NCBI RefSeq assembly: GCF_025200925.1 | Contig: NZ_CP104174.1 | Coordinates: 4,960,001-5,024,000 of the forward strand | Direction: 5' to 3' | From: Bradyrhizobium sp. CB1015 | GTDB taxonomy: Bacteria; Pseudomonadota; Alphaproteobacteria; Rhizobiales; Xanthobacteraceae | Length of the DNA stretch: 64,000 nucleotides | Part shown: positions 54,774 through 62,354 of the stretch, piece by piece | Layout of the letters: every line of letters starts with the position of its first letter | Numbering within the stretch: the stretch's first letter is position 1 | Program-made: the position numbers and the translations under genes | The notes under the pieces: generated by a model | The model's input: the letters and a program-made list of their open reading frames with translations, nothing else | What the model was told of the DNA's origin: nothing | The model's database searches: none

Positions 54774-55483
54774 GCCAGGCGGATCAAGGCGTCGCTGAAG
54801 CTGATCCAGAGCGCGATGGCGCAGAGCACGACGGTGACGCCGGTGCCGACGCGAAAATCCATCTGCAGCGTGTAGAAGGCGAGCACCGCCCAGATCGCGA
54901 GCAGCGACATCGTCAGCCAGCGCAGCCGCACGACGCGGACCGGATGCAGCACATGGAACGGCACGAACGTCAGCACGACCAGCGCGGCGACCAGCAGCGT
55001 CGCCCACAGCGGCGGCCAATGCAGCAGGAACAGATAGAACGCGGCCGCATTCCACAGCGCCGGGAAGCCGCGGAAATGATTGTCGTCGGCCTTCATGCGC
55101 TGGTCGGCGAAATACAACGCGCTGGTGACGATGATGGCGATGCCCAGCAAGGGGGCCGCGACCGGCAGCAGCATGCCGCTGGCGACGATCGCGTAGGCCG
55201 GCACGAACACATAGGTGACGAAGTCGACCACGAGATCGAGCACGTCACCCGACCAGTTGGGCTGCACGTTCTTGACGTCGAGCCGGCGCGCGATCGGCCC
55301 GTCGACCGCATCGATGATCAGCGCGACGCCCAGCCATTGAAACATCGCCGCCCAGTGCTCGCGCACGGCCTCCAGCATCGCCAGCAGCGCGATCGCCGCG
55401 CCGAATGCGGTGAAGATGTGCACCGAGAAGGCAGCGGCGCGGATCGCCGGTCTCGGCTTCAGGGAATCCTGCTGCGTATCCAT
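54746..55483 (-). CDS. pcs: Phosphatidylcholine synthase
   Basis: 245 residues with about eight membrane helices. The CDP-alcohol phosphotransferase motif is DAVDGPIARRLDV followed by a G and two Asp (GDVLDLVVD). It condenses CDP-diacylglycerol with choline to make phosphatidylcholine in the inner membrane, typical of rhizobia. ATG 55483 begins MDTQQDSLKPRPA. The C-terminus repeats ARSLARSLA because of a 12-base tandem duplication at about 54752-54776, next to the TerC fragment, so the native end may be altered. Confidence 0.93.
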   Translation of the reverse strand: MDTQQDSLKPRPAIRAAAFSVHIFTAFGAAIALLAMLEAVREHWAAMFQWLGVALIIDAVDGPIARRLDVKNVQPNWSGDVLDLVVDFVTYVFVPAYAIVASGMLLPVAAPLLGIAIIVTSALYFADQRMKADDNHFRGFPALWNAAAFYLFLLHWPPLWATLLVAALVVLTFVPFHVLHPVRVVRLRWLTMSLLAIWAVLAFYTLQMDFRVGTGVTVVLCAIALWISFSDALIRLARSLARSLA

Positions 55484-55612
55484 GGCTTCTGCTATCAGAA
55501 TGCGACCGGTTTGCACATCCGCCATTGCGGCGCACGATCGCACAATTCGCGATAAAATCAGGGAAATATAGGTGGGCTTGAATTTGCCGCCCGGCGTGTC
55601 AAATGTCGTTCC

Positions 55613-56797
55613 ATGACAGACGCATCGACACTCCATGACGCGGCCGTGATCGGGGGCGGACCGGCCGGCCTTGCCGCGGCGATCGCCCTGGCGCAGGCGG
55701 GTGCCCGGACCGCGCTGGTAGCGCGCCGCGTGCCCTATGCCGACAATCGCACCACCGCATTGCTCGGTGCCTCCATCGATCTATTGGAAAGCCTCGACGT
55801 CTGGTCGCGCTGCAGGGACAAGGCGGCGGCGCTGGAAGTCATGCGCCTCGTCGACGACACCGGCCGGCTGTTTCGCGCCCCGGAGGTGCGCTTCTCCTGT
55901 CACGAAATCGGTCTCGATGCATTTGGCTACAACATCGACAATCGCTCGCTGATGCTGGCGCTGGAAGCGCGTGCGGCCGAGCTGCCCAATCTGGTCCGCT
56001 TCGACGACGAGGCCGAAAGAGTCGTCATCGAAGCCGTCGACGTCGCATTGCGCACGGCGTCCGGACAGTTTCTCTCGGCTCGCCTCGTGGTCGGCGCCGA
56101 CGGCCGGCACTCGCTGTGCCGCGAGGCTGCCGGCATCGAGGTGACGCGGCGCGACCTGAGCCAGACTGCGCTGACCTTCAACGTCGGCCATGCCCGGCCC
56201 CATCGCAATGTCTCGACCGAGTTCCACACACCGCACGGGCCTTGCGTGTTCGTGCCCCTGCCCGGCGACCGCTCGAGCATCGTCTGGGTCTCGGCGCCAG
56301 CGGAGGCCGAACGGCTGCGCGGCTTGAGCGACGAGGAGCTGTCGGCCGCGATCGAGAAGCAGTCGCATTCGATCCTCGGACGCATGACGGTCGAGCCCGG
56401 GCGCAACCTGTTCCCGCTCGCGATCGAGCGTCCGAAATGCTTCGGCCGCGACCGTATCGCGCTGGTCGGCGAAGCCGCCCATGTGGTGCCGCCGATCGGC
56501 GCTCAGGGCCTCAATCTCGGCCTGCGCGATGCCGCGGACATCGCCCGCCTCGCGGGCGAGGCCATCGCTGCGGGACAGGACCCGGGCGCGGACGACCTGC
56601 TCAAGCGCTATGACCGCGCGCGCCGGCCGGACATCTTGAGCCGCACGTTTGCGATCGACATCGCCAACCGCTCTTTGCTCAACGACTTCCTGCCGCTTCA
56701 GCCCGTCCGCGCCGTCGGCATGCACCTCCTCGGCGCGATCGGCCCGCTCCGCCGCTTTGCGATGCGCGAAGGCCTGACGCCGACGTGGCGAAGGTAG
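55613..56797 (+). CDS. UbiH-like FAD-dependent ubiquinone-synthesis hydroxylase
   Basis: 394 residues of the class A flavoprotein monooxygenases. FAD-binding VIGGGPAGLAAAIALAQAG, the NAD(P)H/FAD motif VVGADGRHSLCREAAGI, and the second FAD motif RIALVGEAAHVVPPIGAQGL. In alphaproteobacteria enzymes of this kind (UbiH/UbiL) hydroxylate the ubiquinone ring. Substrate position is not decidable here. Divergent from pcs and monocistronic. Confidence 0.88.
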   Translation: MTDASTLHDAAVIGGGPAGLAAAIALAQAGARTALVARRVPYADNRTTALLGASIDLLESLDVWSRCRDKAAALEVMRLVDDTGRLFRAPEVRFSCHEIGLDAFGYNIDNRSLMLALEARAAELPNLVRFDDEAERVVIEAVDVALRTASGQFLSARLVVGADGRHSLCREAAGIEVTRRDLSQTALTFNVGHARPHRNVSTEFHTPHGPCVFVPLPGDRSSIVWVSAPAEAERLRGLSDEELSAAIEKQSHSILGRMTVEPGRNLFPLAIERPKCFGRDRIALVGEAAHVVPPIGAQGLNLGLRDAADIARLAGEAIAAGQDPGADDLLKRYDRARRPDILSRTFAIDIANRSLLNDFLPLQPVRAVGMHLLGAIGPLRRFAMREGLTPTWRR

Positions 56798-56819
56798 GTC
56801 TGGTGGCGGCCAAGCCCGC

Positions 56820-57773
56820 TTAAGGAAACGCCAACCTTCCCGTCTGGATCGCCCACATCACGCTGGTCAGCGTGACCACCGAGGCGAAGGTCCCGAGCAG
56901 CACCGCGACGGAGGCGGACTCGATCCAGGCATCGTTCTGTCGGGCGATGACGAACACGTTGAGCGCCGGCGGCAGCGAGGCCATCAGCACGGCGGTGGCG
57001 GCCCACGGCTGCGCGAACGGACCGAACGCCAGCATCAGGGCGAACGCTGTGAGCGGATGGATCATCAGCTTGACCGCGATCACGCCCGGCACCTCCCACG
57101 GCACCCGATCGAACGGACGGAGCGCCACGGTCACGCCGAGCACGAACAGCGCGGTCGGCGCGGCCGCGTTCTGCAGGAAGGTGATCGTGCGGTCGAGCGC
57201 GACCGGCAGCTCGATATGCAATGCGGCCACCGCGGCGCCGAAGCAGGCGGACATGATCAGCGGATTGAGCACGATCTGCTTGAGCACAACGCCGAAAGCG
57301 TGAACCAGCGAGGGATGGTCGCGGTCGGAAAGCTCGATCAAGAGCGGCACGATCGTGAACAGGAAGATGCTGTCGCAGCAGAAGATCAGCGCGGTCGGCG
57401 CGGCAGCCTTCGGCCCGAGCACCGCGAGCGCGAGGCCCGGGCCCATATAGCCGATATTGCCGTAGCCGCCGGAGAGGCCCGCGAGCGTCGCTTCGCGCAG
57501 CGTTAGCCGTCCCAGTAGCTTGCCGACCACCAGCGCCAGAGTGAATGCCGCAACCGTCGACAGCGTCGTCGCCACCAGGAACGGCGGGTTATTCAATTCC
57601 GAAAACGGCGTCTTCGACATGATCGCAAACAGCAGCGCCGGCAGCGACACATAGAGCAGGAAGAAGTTCATCCAGGCGAGCCCTGATTCCGGGATGGACT
57701 TGACCTTGCCGCAGGCGAAACCGACGAAGATCAAGCCGAAATAAGGCAGCGCCAGATTGAGGATATCGACCAT
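56820..57773 (-). CDS. AEC-family transporter
   Basis: 317 residues with about ten membrane helices, beginning MVDILNLALPYFGLIFVGFA. The inner repeat shows in LSGGYGNIGYMGPGLALAVL and in the C-terminal LGVTVALRPFDRVPWE then MASLPPALNVFVIARQ. AEC proteins move auxins, malonate or malate by proton or sodium coupling. Convergent with the UbiH-like gene by a 22-base gap, and divergent from hspQ. Confidence 0.9.
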   Translation of the reverse strand: MVDILNLALPYFGLIFVGFACGKVKSIPESGLAWMNFFLLYVSLPALLFAIMSKTPFSELNNPPFLVATTLSTVAAFTLALVVGKLLGRLTLREATLAGLSGGYGNIGYMGPGLALAVLGPKAAAPTALIFCCDSIFLFTIVPLLIELSDRDHPSLVHAFGVVLKQIVLNPLIMSACFGAAVAALHIELPVALDRTITFLQNAAAPTALFVLGVTVALRPFDRVPWEVPGVIAVKLMIHPLTAFALMLAFGPFAQPWAATAVLMASLPPALNVFVIARQNDAWIESASVAVLLGTFASVVTLTSVMWAIQTGRLAFP

Positions 57774-57879
57774 TGCTGAAGTTTTTTCTGAAGGCTTGGG
57801 GGCTATCCGTCCCGGAAACGAAGGTTAATTCCAGCCAAGGGCACTAGCATCGGCCACAATCCTGGTCTATCGACGGGGG

Positions 57880-58212
57880 ATGATTAAAGCGCGGACCGCC
57901 AAATTCCAGATCGGACAGGTCGTTCGCCACCGGATCTTCTCGTTCCGGGGGGTGATCTTCGACATCGATCCGGAATTCAACAACACCGAGGAATGGTGGT
58001 TGTCTATCCCTGAGGAGGTGCGGCCCCACAAGGACCAGCCGTTCTATCACCTGCTCGCGGAGAACGCGGAATCCGAATACGTCGCCTATGTCTCGGAGCA
58101 GAACCTGTTGCCGGATGATTCCGGCGAGCCGGTCCGGCATTCTCAGGTCGCCGAGATCTTCGTCAAGGACAAGGCCGGCGGCTACCGTCCGCGCAATCCC
58201 TCGCTGAACTAG
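57880..58212 (+). CDS. hspQ: Heat shock protein HspQ
   Basis: 110 residues, the typical length. N-terminal KFQIGQVVRHRIFSFRGVIF, central EEWWLSIPEEVRPHKDQPFY and YVAYVSEQNLLPDDSGEPV define the HspQ/YccV fold. It helps degrade DnaA and modulates Lon. Its stop codon TAG (58210-58212) is at an IS630 insertion point: TA is the duplicated target and G is the first base of the element, so the protein end is unchanged. Native 3' signals are displaced by 1 kb. Confidence 0.95.
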   Translation: MIKARTAKFQIGQVVRHRIFSFRGVIFDIDPEFNNTEEWWLSIPEEVRPHKDQPFYHLLAENAESEYVAYVSEQNLLPDDSGEPVRHSQVAEIFVKDKAGGYRPRNPSLN

Positions 58213-59255
58213 AGCATGATGTTTTTATACGGAAACGTAGCCTGAGTTTTTGAAGTAGTTGGTGCACTCCGTCTCGGAGAAGAGATCGAGGAGTTCACCA
58301 GCCTTTCTCCAGGTTGCCTCCACGTCACGGGGCTCGGCAGCTCGCATGAGATGTTTGAGTTTGGCGAAGACCTGCTCGATCGGATTGAGGTCAGGGCTAT
58401 ATGGCGGCAAGAAGATGCGGTGGGCGCCTCTGGCGCGGATGGCTTGGCGAGCCGCTTTGCCCTTATGGCTGCCAAGATTGTCGAGAACGACGATCTCGCC
58501 CGGTGCGAGGGTGGGTGCCAACACCTTCTCGACGTACAGCGTGAAGAGCTCACCATTGATGGGACCATCGATCACCCAAGGCGCGCTGATCCGATCGTGA
58601 CGCAGCGCCGCGATGAAGGTCATGGTCTTCCAATGGCCGAAAGGTGCAGATGCTTGGAGGCGCTGTCCACAAGGCCCCCAGCCGCGTAGCGGCGCCATAT
58701 TGGTCTTGATCCACGTCTCGTCGATAAAAACCAACCGTGCGACGTCGATCCTGCCTTGATGTGCTTTCCAGCGGGTCCGCTTACGGACGACGTCTGGGCG
58801 ATCCTGCTCGGCCGGTAGAAGCGTTTTTTTTGAAGCTGAGCCCCTCGGCGTGAACAAAAGTCCACACCGCCCGCACGTCTGTCTTGATCCCCCGTGCAGC
58901 CAGCTCCTGCGTCAGCTTGCGCAAGGTGAATGGCCCCGAGCGAATGCGTTTGCGCAGCCAGTCGGCGTTGGCATCCGACAGAACCCGCTTCTTGTGGCCG
59001 CCGATCTGGCCGGGCGCCAGGCCTCCGGTATCCCGCCTCAGATTCTTCCACTTCGTCACGCAGGAGGGGCTGATCTGGAGCGCCTCGGCAATCGAACGAA
59101 CCGTTTCCCCTGCGTCAGCTCGCGCCAAAGCCCGTTCCCGGATGTCTTCCGAATAGGGTCGCGTCATCCATGCTGGCCTCCGCCCTCCAGCATGGATGTT
59201 GAATCAGAAATCGCTCCCAGTGGGAATCCCGATTCCAGTCAAAAACAACATGCTC
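58212..59255 (-). mobile_element. IS630-family insertion sequence
   Basis: Flanked by TA at 58210-58211 and 59256-59257, the usual IS630 target duplication. The ends start GAGCATGATGTTTTT at left and, read inward, GAGCATGTTGTTTTT at right, so terminal inverted repeats match at 14 of 15 bases. It contains the frameshifted transposase gene on the minus strand. Inserted exactly in the hspQ stop codon. Confidence 0.93.
58225..59167 (-). CDS. IS630-family transposase, two frames joined at an A8 run
   Basis: Two frames. The first (59167-58781) begins MTRPYSEDIRERALARADAG and holds the helix-turn-helix; it reads SFKKN at the A8 run (minus strand, 58824-58831). The second (about 58828-58225) carries the DDE domain: LVFIDETWIK, IVVLDNLGSHKG and LNPIEQVFAKL. 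Skipping one base in the A8 run gives SFKKTLLPAEQ and a full-length protein of about 313 residues, so a +1 shift (or -2, or transcript slippage) is needed. IS630 elements often use such sites, but it could also be decay. Confidence 0.85.
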
Positions 59256-59279
59256 TAGAACGCGACGAACAGCTCGGTG

Positions 59280-59306
59280 CTCACCTCTCCCTTCGGGAGA
59301 GGTGAG
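59280..59306. repeat. 12-bp hairpin CTCACCTCTCCC
   Basis: Perfect 12-bp arms around a TTC loop (59280-59291, 59295-59306). This motif recurs between genes in Bradyrhizobium, to my recollection. It lies between hspQ and the intron and may be the original hspQ terminator, though no T-tract follows. Confidence 0.55.
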
Positions 59307-59331
59307 CAGGTCGACCGATCGAAGAGCGACA

Positions 59332-61209
59332 ATCGGGATAGGGGGGAGCCTCGCGACTCCGCCCCTCCCACACCACCGTACGTACGGGTCCGTATACGGC
59401 GGTTCGGTGGATTATGCGGGCCGCTGTGCCGCGACGGAAGCCAAGCCGAGTGTGCCGAAGAACGCGATTGGCATGGCGATGGTGAGCGCAGGACTGTTGG
59501 CGAGCCGCCAAGGGCCATGCGGGCTGCCGGCGGTTTGTGCCGCCAGCTCCCGGCCGACGCCGCGACGTCGCAACTCGGCAAAACGAGTGTCACCGCGCTT
59601 CCATTGTTTCCAGGCGATGGCGCGCAACCGCCGCCTGAGCCATTCGTCAAGTGTGCGCAATACCGACGGGGTTTGGCAGAAGCCGAAGTAGCCGCGCCAT
59701 CCGATCAGATAGCGCGACAGCTCCTTGGCAATCTGCGCGAGGCTTCGGCCGCAGGTGCGTCGCGTCAGTCCTCGGACCTTCGCCTTGAAGCGGGCGAGTA
59801 CCTGCGGCGCGATGCGCCGGCGCGGTTCTTTTTCGCCGGTAAAGCTGAAGCCCAGGAACTTGCGAACGCTCGGTTTGGCGACCGCGCTCTTGGCTTTGTT
59901 GACCTTGAGCTTGAGGCGCTTTTCGAGGAACCGTTCGATGCCCGCCAGCACCCGCTCACCCGCCTTCCGACTGCGCACATAGATGTTGCAGTCGTCGGCA
60001 TAGCGCACGAAGCGATGGCCGCGCTTCTCCAATTCCTTGTCCAGCACATCCAGCATCAGGTTCGACAATAGCGGCGAGAGCGGACCGCCTTGCGGCGTGC
60101 CCTCCTCCGTCGGGCTGACCAGTCCTCCCTCCATCGCACCCGTGGTCAAGAAGCCACGGATCAACTTGAGGAGGCGCTTGTCAGCCACCCGCCTGGCAAT
60201 GAGCCCCATCAGGATGTCGTGGTTGACCCGGTCGAAGAACTTCTCCAGGTCGATGTCCACGACGACGGCATGTCCGGACGCAATATACGCCTGCGCCCGC
60301 TCCACCGCCTGATGCGCCGAGCGCCCCGGCCGGAAGCCGAAGCTGGTCTCGGAGAACGTCTCATCCCAATCCGCCTGTAGCACCTGCATCGCCGCCTGCT
60401 GGATGAAGCGGTCGAGCACCGTCGGGATGCCAAGCAGCCGTAGGCCGCCCGACGCCTTCGGTATCTCCACCCGCCGCACCGACTGCGGTTTGTAGGTGCC
60501 CTCAAGCAACTGGGCCCGGATCGTGGGCCAATGCTCTTTCAGGTAGCCCGGCAGCTCGCCGACGGTCATCCCGTCGACGCCCGCCGCGCCCTTGTTGCGC
60601 GTCACTTGCGCCAACGCTTTCTTCAGATTCTCACGCCCAACAACTGCTTCCATCGACGGCCCTTCGTCCGCCGGGCGTTCGAGGGCGGTGGCCGCCGCGC
60701 GCGCTACGGTCTCTCGGGCGGCGGCGTTCGGGGCTTCACCCTTCGTTCCGGTGCCCAAGTTCAGCTTGACCTGATTCTTCTGCCGCATGGCTCGCGCGAG
60801 ATCACCGTTCTACTAACCGCTTCTACCGTTTGGGCCTTCGGCGGCACGCCGCCGCCTACTATGCCCGCTGCTGACTTCTGCGCTGCGGTCAGATCGCCTT
60901 ACGACGACCTCAGTCCCGTTGCCGGGACACAGCACAGACCTCCCGAGGTAAGACCGACCGCCTTCACCGCACGCTCGCCGGATTTACCACCCCGTCCCTT
61001 GATGACCATGGACTTCGCGATCATGTGCTCGCTCGTCCGGCCGGGTAGGCCTCGTTATCCGGTAATTGTCCATCGAGCCGCGGCTTTGCTCCACGCTGTC
61101 TTCAGACCCCACCTCGCGATGACGCCCTTGCGCTTCGCTAATCCTTCGCCGTCATCAGGCTGGATAGAGGACTTCCACCTCCAAGCTGTCGTTCATACTC
61201 GGCACACAC
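59332..61209 (-). mobile_element. Group II intron with maturase
   Basis: On the minus strand the intron likely starts GTGTGTGCC at 61209 (or GTGTGCC at 61207) and ends CTATCCCGAT at 59332, the expected 5' GTGYG and 3' AT ends. The maturase (59412-60788) sits in domain IV. The 80 bases after its stop can fold like domains V and VI (a stem of the kind GAACCGCCGTA with its partner, then GGGGCGGAGTCGCGAGGCTCCCCC). The 5' end follows immediately on the T-tract of the ialB-like terminator, the typical site of group IIC introns. Exact ends need folding. Confidence 0.8.
59412..60788 (-). CDS. ltrA: Group II intron reverse transcriptase/maturase
   Basis: 458 residues. RT motifs: RRVEIPKASGGLRLLGIPT, VVVDIDLEKFFDRV (catalytic Asp), GTPQGGPLSPLLSN and YADD at 263-266. 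After the RT comes a maturase (X) domain (SRYLIGWRGYFGFC) and a short DNA-binding region. The HNH endonuclease is absent, as in group IIC and several other classes that invade single-stranded or terminator DNA. It promotes intron splicing and reverse splicing into DNA. All key residues are intact. Confidence 0.95.
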   Translation of the reverse strand: MRQKNQVKLNLGTGTKGEAPNAAARETVARAAATALERPADEGPSMEAVVGRENLKKALAQVTRNKGAAGVDGMTVGELPGYLKEHWPTIRAQLLEGTYKPQSVRRVEIPKASGGLRLLGIPTVLDRFIQQAAMQVLQADWDETFSETSFGFRPGRSAHQAVERAQAYIASGHAVVVDIDLEKFFDRVNHDILMGLIARRVADKRLLKLIRGFLTTGAMEGGLVSPTEEGTPQGGPLSPLLSNLMLDVLDKELEKRGHRFVRYADDCNIYVRSRKAGERVLAGIERFLEKRLKLKVNKAKSAVAKPSVRKFLGFSFTGEKEPRRRIAPQVLARFKAKVRGLTRRTCGRSLAQIAKELSRYLIGWRGYFGFCQTPSVLRTLDEWLRRRLRAIAWKQWKRGDTRFAELRRRGVGRELAAQTAGSPHGPWRLANSPALTIAMPIAFFGTLGLASVAAQRPA

Positions 61210-61210
61210 A

Positions 61211-61239
61211 AAAAAGGCGCTCGAGCCGAGCGCCTTTTT
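61211..61239. terminator. Bidirectional terminator of the ialB-like gene
   Basis: A 13-bp perfect stem (61211-61223 and 61227-61239) with AGC loop, T5 on the plus strand and T6 on the minus strand. It is 22 bases past the ialB-like stop. The group II intron begins immediately after the minus-strand T-run. Confidence 0.92.
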
Positions 61240-61261
61240 CACGTCCGGGATTAGCTCCCGA

Positions 61262-62094
61262 TTACTTCTGGCCGGTCGGAGCCGCGCCGGGCGCGCCACC
61301 ACCCTGCTGCTCGAGCTTCTTGCGTTGCTCCTCGGCCTTCTTCTGCAGCTCTTCCTGGAGCTTCTTCTGGGTTTCCTCGAACACCTTCGGATCGGTCGGC
61401 GGACCGTCATAGGCCTTCTGGAATTCGCCGGTGAGCGGCAGCGGCAAGGTCAGCGGCGCGCCATTGGCGTTGATCGCCTGGACAACGAGATTCTGGCCCT
61501 TCTTCATGTTGTTGATGAGCTCGGGCGTGGCCTCGTAGTCCGACATGCAGCCGTTCTGGAAGCAGATCACATAGGGCTGCTGCAGCGGCGCGTTGCTGTC
61601 GACGATGATGCGGGTGCCGTGCACGAGCTGCATGCCGAGCGGCAGCGTCACGCGCAGGATCTTCTTCGGCTCGCCTTCCGGCTCGATGATCACGGCCGCG
61701 ATGACCGGCTGGCCCGACTCGATGCGGCCGTCCTTACCGGTGAAGCAGACCTGCTTGGCATTGGCGTCCTGGCCCTTGAGGCAGAACTTGGTCCAGGGCG
61801 CATAGATCAGCTGGATCTGCTGATCGGCGGGCTGGGCTGCGCCCTGCTGCGGGGCGCCCTGCGCCGGAGCCTGCTGGGCCTGCGGGGATGCTGCGGGCGC
61901 CGGAGCCTTGGGAGCTGCCTTGGGAGCCGCCTTCGGAGCCGGGGCGGGGAGGCCTTGGGCGCGGCGGGTGCGCCGGGGGCTGGCGCAGGGGTCTGGGCCT
62001 CGGCGGCAAACGGAACGGCCAACGCCGTCGCCGTCAACAGGGCGAGAAGTCGCCCGCGCGGCCGGACGGACGCGGCCAAGTAACGGAAATTCAT
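61262..62094 (-). pseudogene. Invasion-associated locus B (IalB)-like gene with a frameshift
   Basis: Signal peptide frame: MNFRYLAASVRPRGRLLALL, cleavage near AAEAQ, then a Pro/Ala-rich region. The IalB-type domain (IQLIYAPWTKFCLKGQ, four cysteines, VTLPLGMQLVHGTRI) and a charged C-terminal tail are in another frame. Adding one C to the minus-strand CCCC run at 61946-61949 restores a single frame of about 278 residues (APKASPAPAPKAAPKA). IalB proteins are periplasmic, with a role in stress or invasion. This may be a true mutation or a homopolymer reading error. Confidence 0.85.
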
Positions 62095-62354
62095 TGCGGA
62101 AAACCCTTTCTGAACGGGAAGTGCCCGAACCGCTCCGAAGCGCCGAACCTGGCCGCCTTGGGCGCGGCTCTCTCCCCGTCAATTGAGGCGGATAAGTGAC
62201 GGGCTCGACGCTCTTGCGCGATTGGGTGCCTTCTTAACGTGGCCGACGAAAAGATCAATGCCGACAAGCGTCTTTGGCCGGTCTGGTGCGAAAGCCCCAT
62301 CAAATTCCCTGTGATAAGATTCGAGCCCGCCGGTCCTCGAATCACCGTGTGCCG

